Below, one piece after another: positions 53,830-62,778 of a stretch of 64,000 nt of DNA. Position 1 is the stretch's first letter. The number at the start of each line of letters is the position of its first letter. The stretch spans positions 25,928-89,927 of the forward strand of contig JAEUTY010000049.1 of the NCBI GenBank assembly GCA_016787805.1. The letters are read 5' to 3'. Source of the DNA: Flavobacterium sp. GTDB taxonomy: Bacteria; Bacteroidota; Bacteroidia; Flavobacteriales; Flavobacteriaceae. The notes under the pieces are model-generated. The model was not told the origin of the DNA. It ran no database searches and saw only the letters and a list, made by a program, of their open reading frames with translations. The position numbers and the translations under genes are program-made.

Positions 53830-54201
53830 ATGAAAACTGATATTAGAAACAGAAAAGACATCGAAAAGTTAGTAAACACTTTCTACGATAAAATAAAAAC
53901 AGATGTGGTCATTGGTTATTTGTTTAATGATGTCGCTCAAGTCAACTGGGAAAAACATTTGCCTAAGATGTATGATTTTTGGGAAAACATCCTTTTTTAC
54001 ACTGCTGACTATGAAGGAAATCCAATGGAAAAGCACAAAGAATTACATCAAAAAAGCCCATTAAATCCGAGCCATTTTAATCACTGGAATATGCTTTTCA
54101 CCAAAACCGTTGATGAAATATTTGAAGGGAAAAAAGCAGATGAAATAAAAAATAGAGCCTTAAATATTTCAGCTGCAATGATGTATAAAACATTAATGTG
54201 A
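53830..54201 (+). CDS. Group III truncated haemoglobin
   Basis: 123 residues with the short two-over-two globin pattern: DIEKLVNTFYDKIKTDVVIG, LPKMYDFWENILFY and HFNHWNMLFTKTVDEIFEG, where a His fits the haem ligand. Such globins bind NO and O2. It is 1 bp after nosY and overlaps the next gene by 4 bp, so it belongs to the nos transcript; a role in NO trapping or haem/redox protection of N2O respiration is inferred. Confidence 0.88.
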   Translation: MKTDIRNRKDIEKLVNTFYDKIKTDVVIGYLFNDVAQVNWEKHLPKMYDFWENILFYTADYEGNPMEKHKELHQKSPLNPSHFNHWNMLFTKTVDEIFEGKKADEIKNRALNISAAMMYKTLM

Positions 54202-54644
54202 TGAAACACCAAATAGTGCTTATTATTCATCTATTAGCCGCAACTATTTGGGTTGGTGGGCATTTGATTTTATTACTCAGGTACGCTCCAAAGACCATTA
54301 AAAGCAAATCGCTAAATGAGATTAATCTTTTTAGAAAAAATTTTGAGCCTATTGGAATTCCATCTTTATTACTATTACTCATCACAGGAATCATTATGGC
54401 TTATAATTATGATGTTTCAGTAGATAAATGGTTTTCTTTTGAAAGCTCAGTTGAAAAAATAGTAAACCTAAAATTAATTCTCTTTTTCTGTACAATACTT
54501 TTAGCATTCACAGCGGCTAAATTTCTTTTCCCAAAACTTCAAAATAAGCATTCATATATTGTATGGATATTCATTTTTTTGGTTACTTCAATTGCTGTTA
54601 CAATGTTGATTTTGGGAAGCTTAATCAGAATTGGCGGTTTTTAA
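54198..54644 (+). CDS. CopD-like four-helix membrane protein
   Basis: 148 residues, four membrane helices. HQIVLIIHLLAATIWVGGHL with two histidines flanking the first helix is the CopD/DUF2269-type pattern, which binds haem or copper. It ends the nos operon and overlaps the convergent nadB by 24 bp. A copper- or haem-related job for NosZ is suggested by position only. Confidence 0.75.
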   Translation: MMKHQIVLIIHLLAATIWVGGHLILLLRYAPKTIKSKSLNEINLFRKNFEPIGIPSLLLLLITGIIMAYNYDVSVDKWFSFESSVEKIVNLKLILFFCTILLAFTAAKFLFPKLQNKHSYIVWIFIFLVTSIAVTMLILGSLIRIGGF

Positions 54645-56168
54645 AGTATTAACTTTCATAAATCCTCCTCGATTTTCATTTCGCTCAATTGATCCTCTTA
54701 CAATTAAAAGAGCAACTTCAATCATATTTCTTAGTTCATAAAATTCTTTGGTAACTCTATATTTTTTTTGAATATTGATGCATTCGGCATTCCATGATTC
54801 AATCTGTTTTTTGGCTTCAATCAAATCACTATCATTTCGAACAATTCCAATCTTTTTTTGCATCAAAATTTGTAATTGTGTTTTCATTTTTATGACAATA
54901 GTCTGATCTACATTTTCAGAGTTACAATCTTTCCATTTTGGAAAAACCTTACTTTTTGTTCTTTCTAAAAGTGGTAAACTTGCTAGATAATTATATATTC
55001 TATTTGAGAACACTAATGCTTCTAAAAGAGAATTAGAAGCCAATCTATTTGCTCCGTGTAAGCCTGTACGTGAACATTCACCACATGCAAACAAATTGTT
55101 TACTGACGTTTGACCATTTGTATTAACTGAAATTCCACCGCATAAATAATGTTGGGCAGGAAGAACAGGAATCCATTGTTTTTCTATATCAATTCCAATA
55201 GCCTTACAACTGCTATAAATCAGAGGGAAATGTTGTGTGAATGAAAGTATATTCAAGTGGGTACAATCCAAATATACACACTCATCTCCAGATTTTTTCA
55301 ACTCAATATCAATGCTTTGCGATACAATATCTCTAGAAGCTAAATCACCTCTTTTGTCATAGTTCATCATAAAACGCTCCCCATCTTTAGTGCGCAAATA
55401 TCCGCCAAATCCTCTTACAGCTTCTGAAATCAAAAATGTTGAAGTGAACGATTTATTGTATAGTGCCGTTGGATGAAATTGAATAAATTCCATTTCTTTT
55501 GTTGTCGCCATTATTCTATTGGCCATCGCAATTCCATCTCCAGTAGCAATTGATGGATTTGTTGTATGACCATAAACTTGACCAATGCCTCCTGTAGCCA
55601 AAAGAGTAAAATCGGCTTGAAAAATTGAAATTTCACTTGTCTTTTCGTTCAGAACATAGGCTCCATAACAGCAATTATTTTCTGAAATTAACTCAAGGGC
55701 AAAATGAAAATCGAAAATTTTAATGTTATTTTGACGATGAGCTTGTTTTAAAATAGCCCGTTCTATTTCGTAACCTGTTTGATCTTTATGATGAACAATT
55801 CTGTTATTAGAATGACCTCCTTCTCTTCCTAAATCAAATGCTCCTTCATTGTTTTGGTCAAACTTGGCTCCCCAATCAATTAACTCTTTTAATCGCTTTG
55901 GCCCATCTGTAACAACCATTTCAACTACTTCCTTATTACATAGTCCGTCTCCACAAATAAGAGTATCTTCAATATGTTTTCTAAAATTGTCATCTATTTT
56001 GTTCAAGACAACTGCAATTCCACCTTGTGCATATTTAGTATTTGATTCATCTTCGCTAGATTTGGTGACAATTGCAATCTTTTTGTTTGGAAGCCTATCA
56101 GCAATTTTAATAGCAAAAGTCAATCCAGCAACTCCTGAACCTATTATTAAATAATCAGTTTGTATCAT
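54621..56168 (-). CDS. nadB: L-aspartate oxidase
   Basis: FAD enzyme that oxidises aspartate to iminoaspartate for NAD synthesis, and can use fumarate instead of O2. 515 residues: FAD motif IIGSGVAGLTFAIKIA, the ESNTKYAQGGIAVVL segment, GREGGHSNNRIVHHKDQTG, FIQFHPTAL and GLHGANRLASNSLLEALVF are family marks. nadA lies 2 bp upstream. Its end overlaps the CopD-like gene. Confidence 0.95.
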   Translation of the reverse strand: MIQTDYLIIGSGVAGLTFAIKIADRLPNKKIAIVTKSSEDESNTKYAQGGIAVVLNKIDDNFRKHIEDTLICGDGLCNKEVVEMVVTDGPKRLKELIDWGAKFDQNNEGAFDLGREGGHSNNRIVHHKDQTGYEIERAILKQAHRQNNIKIFDFHFALELISENNCCYGAYVLNEKTSEISIFQADFTLLATGGIGQVYGHTTNPSIATGDGIAMANRIMATTKEMEFIQFHPTALYNKSFTSTFLISEAVRGFGGYLRTKDGERFMMNYDKRGDLASRDIVSQSIDIELKKSGDECVYLDCTHLNILSFTQHFPLIYSSCKAIGIDIEKQWIPVLPAQHYLCGGISVNTNGQTSVNNLFACGECSRTGLHGANRLASNSLLEALVFSNRIYNYLASLPLLERTKSKVFPKWKDCNSENVDQTIVIKMKTQLQILMQKKIGIVRNDSDLIEAKKQIESWNAECINIQKKYRVTKEFYELRNMIEVALLIVRGSIERNENRGGFMKVNTLKTANSD

Positions 56169-56170
56169 TG

Positions 56171-57097
56171 TTAGGATAATTCAAGCATTCGTTCTATTGG
56201 AATCAGTGCTTTCATTCTAATTTCTTCAGAAACAGTAACTTCAGGAGCTTCATTTAGCAAACAATCATATACTTTTTGCAAAGTATTCATCTTCATAAAG
56301 CCACATTCGCTACAAGCACAAGTATTATCTTCTTGAGAAGGTGCAGGAATCAAAACTTTATTCGGAACTTCTTGATGCATTTTATATAAAATTCCCGCCT
56401 CAGTAGCAACAATAAATTTATCACTCGGAGAAGACTTCACATAATTAATCATTCCTGAAGTTGAACCTACATAGCTCGCCGTTTCAAGAATATGAGTTTC
56501 AGATTCAGGATGAGCTATTATTTTTGCATCAGGGTGTTTTTTATGAAGTTCAATTAATTTATCCAAAGAAAAAGCTTCATGAACCACACATGAGCCATCC
56601 CAAAGTAGCATTTCTCTACCTGTTTTCTGAATAATATACTTACCAAGATTTTTATCTGGGGCAAAAATAATTGGAGTGTTTTTAGGAATAGATTCTACAA
56701 TTTTTAATGCATTTGAAGAAGTACAAACTATATCGCTTAGAGATTTTATTTGTGCCGAACAATTGACATAGGTAATAACAATATGATTTGGATGAGACTC
56801 AATAAATTCCTTAAAAAGATGTGGTGGACATGAAGCCGCTAATGAGCAACCTGCTTCTAAATCAGGAAGTATGACCTTCTTAGTTGGATTTAAAATCTTG
56901 GCTGTTTCTGCCATAAAATGAACACCAGCAAATACTATTATTTCAGCCTCAACTTTAGTTGCCTCTTGTGACAAACCCAAACTATCTCCAACATAATCGG
57001 CAATTTCTTGAATTTCTGCATCTTGATAATAGTGTGCTAAAATAACAGCATTTTTCTCCTTTTTTAATTTAAGTATTTTATCTTTTAGAGTGATCAT
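56171..57097 (-). CDS. nadA: Quinolinate synthase
   Basis: Condenses iminoaspartate with dihydroxyacetone phosphate to quinolinate; carries an oxygen-sensitive [4Fe-4S] cluster. 308 residues: [20 protein letters not shown] at the start and the cluster cysteines in [13 protein letters not shown], and [14 protein letters not shown] near the end. It is followed by nadB; nadC is not in the window. It is divergent from ric and shares the intergenic region that holds the palindromic operator. Confidence 0.95.
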   Translation of the reverse strand: MITLKDKILKLKKEKNAVILAHYYQDAEIQEIADYVGDSLGLSQEATKVEAEIIVFAGVHFMAETAKILNPTKKVILPDLEAGCSLAASCPPHLFKEFIESHPNHIVITYVNCSAQIKSLSDIVCTSSNALKIVESIPKNTPIIFAPDKNLGKYIIQKTGREMLLWDGSCVVHEAFSLDKLIELHKKHPDAKIIAHPESETHILETASYVGSTSGMINYVKSSPSDKFIVATEAGILYKMHQEVPNKVLIPAPSQEDNTCACSECGFMKMNTLQKVYDCLLNEAPEVTVSEEIRMKALIPIERMLELS

Positions 57098-57176
57098 CGT
57101 TTTAATTTAAGTACTAAAATCATTTATAATCTCGATGGATTTTATAACAAAGAAAAGATTGAAAATAATAATATAG

Positions 57177-57192
57177 TATGATTTTAGTCATA
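57177..57192. promoter_or_regulatory. Palindromic operator in the nadA-ric intergenic region
   Basis: TATGA-TTTTAG-TCATA; TATGATTTTAGTCATAAA differs by one base from the nos site at 47412-47429. Its centre is 34 bp upstream of the centre of the -7-like box TAATATTG (57215-57222), the same geometry as at nos. It could also act on nadA, which starts 80 bp away on the other strand. Confidence 0.65.
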
Positions 57193-57240
57193 AAACAAAG
57201 AAGGCTTTGTTTTGTAATATTGAAATATAAAAATATTCAC

Positions 57241-57972
57241 ATGAAAACATTACAAAAACACACAATTGGTGAGTATGTAGCTCAAGACTTCCGAACTGCT
57301 ACACTATTCTCAAAATATAAAATTGATTTTTGCTGTAAGGGGAATAAAACTTTAGAAGAAGTTTGCCAAGCAAAAGGTTTGGATACTACTCAAATTGAAA
57401 ATGAAATTAATTCTGTATTAAATTCAGGCTCTTCAACAGAAATGGATTTTAAAACATTTTCTCCCAATCTATTAATTGATTATATTTTAGAAACTCATCA
57501 CGAATACATTCAAGAAAAAACACCTATTTTATTGATGTACTTGGATAAGTTATGTAAAGTTCACGGCGAAAGACATCCTGAATTATTTGAAATCAATAAT
57601 TTATTCCAAATCAGTGCGAATGAACTACTAAATCACCTTCAAAAAGAGGAAATTGTTTTATTCCCTTTCATTAAAACAATGACTAATGCTATAAAAAACA
57701 ACGAGACCATTCAACAACCTGGTTTTGGAACGGTTGAAAATCCGATTGCTATGCTCAAACATGACCATGAAACGGAAGGCGATTTGTTTGCTAAAATTTC
57801 TGAATTGACTAATGAATACAATCCGCCATCTGATGCATGTCAAACCTACAAAGTGACTTTTGCAATGCTCAAAGAATACGAACAAGATTTGCACAAGCAT
57901 ATTCATTTGGAAAACAACATTTTATTTAAAAAGGCAATCGAATTAGAGGAAAAGTTCAATGTCCTAGGATAA
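57241..57972 (+). CDS. ric: Iron-sulfur cluster repair di-iron protein (Ric/ScdA/YtfE)
   Basis: Repairs Fe-S clusters damaged by NO or peroxide and handles NO at a di-iron site. I start at the ATG at 57241 (MKTLQKHTIGEYVAQDF); the upstream ATG frame runs through the operator. 243 residues: N-terminal ScdA domain with Cys31-Cys32 (KIDFCCKGNKTLEEV), then a hemerythrin-like bundle with histidines in LETHHEYIQEK, KVHGERHPEL, LLNHLQKEE, LKHDHETEGD and LHKHIHLENNILF. It sits behind the palindromic operator shared with nos. Confidence 0.93.
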   Translation: MKTLQKHTIGEYVAQDFRTATLFSKYKIDFCCKGNKTLEEVCQAKGLDTTQIENEINSVLNSGSSTEMDFKTFSPNLLIDYILETHHEYIQEKTPILLMYLDKLCKVHGERHPELFEINNLFQISANELLNHLQKEEIVLFPFIKTMTNAIKNNETIQQPGFGTVENPIAMLKHDHETEGDLFAKISELTNEYNPPSDACQTYKVTFAMLKEYEQDLHKHIHLENNILFKKAIELEEKFNVLG

Positions 57973-57996
57973 ATAACCATTTATAAATATGTATTT

Positions 57997-60123
57997 ATGG
58001 AAAAATTTGTGATTAAACGAAATGGTGATTACAAATCATTTGAATCGTACAAAATAAAAGATGCTATTGAGAAAAGTTTTGAAAGTGTCTGTATTCCTTT
58101 TGACGAAAGTATATTCAATAGCGTTATTTCTTCCATAGAGATTAAAGATACTTGGGCTGTAGAAGAAATTCAAGATATGATTGAAAAAGCACTGTTTAAA
58201 AAAGAGTATTTTACAGTGATGCGCTCCTTTATGCTCTACCGTCATACAAGAAAATTACAAAGAGAACATATAGCAGGATTAAATGATGATACAACCTATG
58301 TTGACAGCACACAAACCATTGAAGAATACATTTCACAAACCGATTGGAGAATTAACGCTAATGCAAACACATCATATTCTAATGCCGGTTTAGTAAATAA
58401 TGTGGCAGGTAAAATTATTGCAAATTATTGGTTAGATAAAGTATATTCAAAAGAAGAAGGTTATGCCCATCGGAACGGCGATATTCACATTCATGATTTG
58501 GATTGTTTAACAGGCTATTGTGCAGGTTGGAGTTTAAGAGTTTTGTTAAACGATGGCTTTAATGGTGTTCGTGGTCGAGTTGAAAGCAAACCTCCTTCTC
58601 ATTTTAGAGAAGCATTGGGACAAATGGCAAACTTTCTCGGAATTTTACAAAGTGAATGGGCGGGAGCGCAGGCATTTAGTTCGTTTGACACGTATTTAGC
58701 CCCATACGTTTTTAAGGATAATCTGACTTTTGTTGATGTATTGAAAGCCATTCGCAGTTTTGTATATAATCTGAATGTTCCTGCACGTTGGGGACAATCA
58801 CCATTTACAAATATTACATTAGATTGGGTTGTTCCTGACGATTTAAAAACCCAAATCCCAACTAAAAACAACCATCATTTTTTTGAAGGTAATTTTAGTT
58901 ATGATCTTTTAGTAAAAGCCAAACAGCGTGGAGTTGATAAACTAACGGACTTGCGTTATGAGCATTTTCAGAAAGAAATGAATTTGATCAACAAAGCCTA
59001 TTATACTGTAATGACCGAAGGTGATGCCAACGGACAACCGTTCACTTTTCCAATTCCAACAGTAAACATAACTGAGGATTTTGATTGGGATGGTGAAAAT
59101 ACAGAAATTCTTTTTGAGAATACGGCAAAAATTGGTTCTTCTTACTTCCAAAATTTTATTGGAAGCCAATACAAATTGGATGAAAACGGTAATAAAGTTG
59201 AAAACGAAAGCGCATATAAACCAAATGCTGTTCGAAGTATGTGTTGCCGATTACAACTGGATTTAAGAGAATTACTTAAACGAGGTAACGGGCTTTTTGG
59301 AAGTGCCGAAATGACAGGAAGTATTGGAGTTGTTACCATTAACATGGCGCGTTTAGGTTATTTATATGAAGGCAATAAAGAAGCATTTTTTGAACAATTA
59401 GATAAATTAATGGAAATTGCTAAATCAACATTAGAGAAAAAAAGAGTCTTTATTCAAGAGATGTATGATAGAGGTTTATTCCCTTATACAAAAAGGTATT
59501 TACCTCATTTTAGGAATCATTTTTCAACTATTGGTGTTAACGGAATGAACGAAATGGTTCGCAATTTCACAAATGATAAAGAGGATATTACTACTACTTT
59601 TGGAAATGATTTTTGTGTTGAAGTTTTAGATTATATCAGAAATAGAATGAAAGAATTTCAAGAGCAAACAGGTAATCTTTACAACCTTGAAGCCACTCCA
59701 GCTGAAGGAACAACTTATCGTTTTGCCAAAGAAGATAAAAAAAGATTTCCAGCTATTCTTCAAGCAGGTCAAGGAGAAAACATCTATTATACAAATAGTT
59801 CTCAAATTCCTGTAGATTTTACTCAAGATCCTTTTGAAGCATTATTGATGCAAGATGAATTACAGTGTAAATATACAGGTGGAACCGTGTTGCACTTATA
59901 TATGAATGAAAGGATTAGCTCACCCGAAGCTTGTAAAAACTTTGTGAAAACGGTTTTAACCAAGTTCAGATTACCTTATATAACTGTAACTCCAGTATTT
60001 AGTGTTTGTCCAGTGCATGGATATTTGAATGGTGAACACGAATATTGCCCAAAATGTGATGAAAAACTTTTAGAGAAATTAGACAATGGAACTTTATTAG
60101 AAAGTTCAATAAACAACAATTAA
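57997..60123 (+). CDS. nrdD: Anaerobic (class III) ribonucleotide reductase, large catalytic part lacking the glycyl-radical segment
   Basis: Reduces ribonucleoside triphosphates without oxygen. 708 residues: N-terminal ATP cone (about 1-95, VIKRNGDYKSFESYKIKDAI), the ten-stranded barrel with GYCAGWSL (Cys175) and RSMCCRLQL (Cys416-417), and the C-terminal zinc site CPVHGYLNGEHEYCPKC (about 671-687). The frame then ends in TAA at 60121-60123 before the glycyl-radical motif that usually closes NrdD. That motif is found in the next small ORF, in the same reading frame. The protein is therefore incomplete alone unless the small product joins it. Confidence 0.93.
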   Translation: MEKFVIKRNGDYKSFESYKIKDAIEKSFESVCIPFDESIFNSVISSIEIKDTWAVEEIQDMIEKALFKKEYFTVMRSFMLYRHTRKLQREHIAGLNDDTTYVDSTQTIEEYISQTDWRINANANTSYSNAGLVNNVAGKIIANYWLDKVYSKEEGYAHRNGDIHIHDLDCLTGYCAGWSLRVLLNDGFNGVRGRVESKPPSHFREALGQMANFLGILQSEWAGAQAFSSFDTYLAPYVFKDNLTFVDVLKAIRSFVYNLNVPARWGQSPFTNITLDWVVPDDLKTQIPTKNNHHFFEGNFSYDLLVKAKQRGVDKLTDLRYEHFQKEMNLINKAYYTVMTEGDANGQPFTFPIPTVNITEDFDWDGENTEILFENTAKIGSSYFQNFIGSQYKLDENGNKVENESAYKPNAVRSMCCRLQLDLRELLKRGNGLFGSAEMTGSIGVVTINMARLGYLYEGNKEAFFEQLDKLMEIAKSTLEKKRVFIQEMYDRGLFPYTKRYLPHFRNHFSTIGVNGMNEMVRNFTNDKEDITTTFGNDFCVEVLDYIRNRMKEFQEQTGNLYNLEATPAEGTTYRFAKEDKKRFPAILQAGQGENIYYTNSSQIPVDFTQDPFEALLMQDELQCKYTGGTVLHLYMNERISSPEACKNFVKTVLTKFRLPYITVTPVFSVCPVHGYLNGEHEYCPKCDEKLLEKLDNGTLLESSINNN

Positions 60124-60138
60124 ATACAACAATCCAAA

Positions 60139-60297
60139 ATGAATACAAAATCGGTAGAAATTTTAGAACACAATCAACATTTAAGAACTAAATGTTTGGT
60201 TTATACAAGAGTAATGGGTTATCATAGACCTGTCGAGAGTTTTAATATTGGTAAAAAAGGAGAGCATAAACAACGTTTGCATTTTAGAGAAAACTAG
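60139..60297 (+). CDS. Separate glycyl-radical (C-terminal NrdD) polypeptide
   Basis: 52 residues from an ATG 15 bp after the nrdD stop and in the same frame. The sequence CLVYTRVMGYHRPVESFN (from residue 19) followed by GKKGEHKQRLHF matches the end of NrdD proteins; Gly27 in RVMGY is the expected radical glycine. The stop TAG overlaps the GTG start of nrdG by one base. It either is a genuine small subunit (as YfiD/GrcA is for pyruvate formate-lyase) or results from a nonsense change in a once-continuous nrdD, with restart at this ATG. Confidence 0.85.
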   Translation: MNTKSVEILEHNQHLRTKCLVYTRVMGYHRPVESFNIGKKGEHKQRLHFREN

Positions 60298-60971
60298 TGT
60301 TAGCCAAACCAATTTGCAATATTACTCCGTTTACATTATTAGATTATCCAAACAAATCAGCCTGCATTCTATGGTATGCAGGTTGCAATATGCGTTGCCT
60401 GTATTGTTATAATCCCGAAATTGTTTTAGGAAAAGGAGCCATTTCTTTTTCTGAAACAATTTCTTTTTTAAAAAAACGCAAAGGATTACTCGATGCAGTA
60501 GTTTTTAGTGGCGGTGAATGCCTACTTCATAAAAACATTGTAGAGCAAATTAAGGAAGTGAAAGCATTAGGTTTTTTAGTCAAAATAGATACCAATGGAT
60601 CGAACTCAAAAGTAGTAAAGCAATTGCTCGATAATAATTTAATTGATTATGTTGCATTAGATTTTAAAGCATTAAAACCTAGTTACAATGCTATTACAAA
60701 GTCTAATTTGTTTGACGAATTTGAAAATTCCCTTGAGCTTCTTTTAGCCAGTACAATACAATTTGAAGTAAGAACTACTTATCATTCTGAATTGATTTCT
60801 GATGCTGAATTAAATGAAATGATTCACTTTCTTGAATATAAAAAATACAAAAGAAACTACTATATTCAGTATTTTAAAAATAATGTTGAGACTATTGAAA
60901 AGTTACCTTATTCTAAAAATAAAATAACAATTTCGCCTATAGCACAAGATTTAAAAGTTATTATTCGCTAA
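60297..60971 (+). CDS. nrdG: Anaerobic ribonucleotide reductase-activating protein (radical SAM)
   Basis: Uses S-adenosylmethionine and a [4Fe-4S] cluster to make the glycyl radical on NrdD. The cluster motif is Cys-x3-Cys-x2-Cys in AGCNMRCLYCYNPE (about residues 30-38), followed by VFSGGECLLH (SAM contact). 224 residues, starting with GTG directly at the stop of the glycyl-radical ORF. It ends 10 bp before the convergent 598-residue protein gene. Confidence 0.9.
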   Translation: MLAKPICNITPFTLLDYPNKSACILWYAGCNMRCLYCYNPEIVLGKGAISFSETISFLKKRKGLLDAVVFSGGECLLHKNIVEQIKEVKALGFLVKIDTNGSNSKVVKQLLDNNLIDYVALDFKALKPSYNAITKSNLFDEFENSLELLLASTIQFEVRTTYHSELISDAELNEMIHFLEYKKYKRNYYIQYFKNNVETIEKLPYSKNKITISPIAQDLKVIIR

Positions 60972-60981
60972 TCTTTATGGT

Positions 60982-62778
60982 TTAAATTTCAATTTGACTA
61001 ACTTGTAGTTTATACGATTTGAGTTGTCTTTGAATGTCAACTCTTTCATCCAAAAAGTAAGTTGTCTCGTTAAATAAATCTTGATAATATTCAATTCCTT
61101 TTATCAAATTTGTTTTAAAAGTAGCCCACTTTTTTTGTTGCATTGAAGTAATTGCTTCACTATAGTTTTCAATTTCTTTCTTCAAATGTTCAACATATAA
61201 TCCAAGCTCTTTTACAAAAACATTTGGTCTATTATTAGTTGGAAGGATATTAATTGTTCCATAAATATGTTTAACCATATCTGCTAATGAAACAGTCTTA
61301 TCAAAGTAAGCCAAGTTTGGTCCAGGGCAAATTACTACTCCTTGTTGTTGCCCCTTAGCCTCTATTTTGTTCTCGATATAAGATGAATTTGCAAGTCCAA
61401 CACAAAGACATGCCTTTTCTACAATTCTCTTTTTTAATTTAATATAAGCTTCATCTGTTAATTCGCTTTTTAACTTCTCTAATTCTGTTAACTTAATATC
61501 TTGATATTTTTTGGAAGCCATACACATTCCATGAGTATCATACTCCTTATTTAATGCTAAAAACTTTTTAGGACAAGAACTTCCAGCTTTACTATCGTTA
61601 ATCCTTTTTTGCTTCCAAGAATCATTACTCATGCCTTTTACTGTATTAAAAGGAACTCCAAGAGGAGAAATATTGCTTAAGTAATAATCTTCCTCATTAG
61701 CTTTTGCTAATAAACTTCGGGTTTCTTCATCTACCGACGTTGCTTCAGGAACCAATAAAAATGGTGAACCCCAACCTACAGAATCTAAACAATAATTTTG
61801 TAGCAAAAACTCGTGCTCCTCGGCAGTGCCAACACCGCCTTGAACAGTTATTTTCATCTCTAATGGTTCTGTTGGAATTGGTAAGTTTTTAGCTTCCAAC
61901 GCTTTTATTAGCATTTCATGCGAAGTTTGTATAAGCTGCTCTCTTTTAGTTTTAAACTCTTCTAAAATTGATCCTAATAAAAATCCATCTGTTGCAAAAG
62001 CATGTCCGCCACAATTTAATCCTGACTCAATTCGATATTCAGAAACCCAAAGCCCTTTCTTGGCTAAAAAATTTCCTTGTATTATGGCCGATCGAAAATC
62101 ACTGACCTTTAGAACAATTTTCTTTTTTAATATTCCATTTTGATTAGGGAAAAAATCTGGAAATTGTTCGAAATAACTATACAATCTAGGATTCATCCCT
62201 GCTGATAGGACTACAGAAGAATTTAATTCACTGTTAGCGAATCCACGTAAAGAAGCATGTGCATCATTAAATTCAATTGGAAGTCGTTCGTTTCCATTAA
62301 AATTCTCCTTGTCAACCTTGGTCATAATATTAACATCTATCTCTCCCTTAACAAGTTTTTTTTCAATAAATTGACTTAAGCTTTCTTTTTTAGAAATACC
62401 CTTGTTTATGAACTCCTGCAAATTTTTTCTCAAATCAGATTTATTTGGTAAAATTGAAATAAAGTTTTCTAAAGCTTTTTTGCTTTCTATCAATTCTAAC
62501 TTAAAATATTTAATCTTCTCGTTTACAATAGTATTCATTAGATTCAAATAATGAGTAATTCTTTCAGCTCTATAGTCATAAGCTTTTGTTGTAATTTCCT
62601 GATAAGGAATTCCAAATCTCTTACTGTATAAAGCCCTCATTTTTTCTATTAGATCATCGTCTGTAATTGAGACAACTGATGATATTCCGAATTGTGCCAC
62701 TCTGATGGGAGTATCAATAGTAAAAGCTAATCCCATAACAGGAATGTGAAAAGTATGAATGCTGTTATTTTTCTGCAT
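60982..62778 (-). CDS. Uncharacterised nitronate-monooxygenase-like protein with extra cysteines
   Basis: 598 residues, no signal peptide. Two blocks resemble FMN-binding barrels of the nitronate monooxygenase/PfaD type: NCGGHAFATDGFLLGSIL (Cys256, Gly257-Gly258-His259, cf. GGH) and ITVQGGVGTAEEHEFLLQNY followed by VGWGSPFLLVPEA (phosphate-binding end). PVMGLAFTIDTPIRVAQFGI could be its first strand. Charged helical inserts (about 85-150) and a cysteine-bearing C-terminal half (Cys402, 419, 457, 459, 484) are unusual for that family. It overlaps the NorB-like gene by 14 bp, so the two are coupled. The reaction is unknown; the FMN call is inference from the motifs. Confidence 0.8.
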   Translation of the reverse strand: MQKNNSIHTFHIPVMGLAFTIDTPIRVAQFGISSVVSITDDDLIEKMRALYSKRFGIPYQEITTKAYDYRAERITHYLNLMNTIVNEKIKYFKLELIESKKALENFISILPNKSDLRKNLQEFINKGISKKESLSQFIEKKLVKGEIDVNIMTKVDKENFNGNERLPIEFNDAHASLRGFANSELNSSVVLSAGMNPRLYSYFEQFPDFFPNQNGILKKKIVLKVSDFRSAIIQGNFLAKKGLWVSEYRIESGLNCGGHAFATDGFLLGSILEEFKTKREQLIQTSHEMLIKALEAKNLPIPTEPLEMKITVQGGVGTAEEHEFLLQNYCLDSVGWGSPFLLVPEATSVDEETRSLLAKANEEDYYLSNISPLGVPFNTVKGMSNDSWKQKRINDSKAGSSCPKKFLALNKEYDTHGMCMASKKYQDIKLTELEKLKSELTDEAYIKLKKRIVEKACLCVGLANSSYIENKIEAKGQQQGVVICPGPNLAYFDKTVSLADMVKHIYGTINILPTNNRPNVFVKELGLYVEHLKKEIENYSEAITSMQQKKWATFKTNLIKGIEYYQDLFNETTYFLDERVDIQRQLKSYKLQVSQIEI

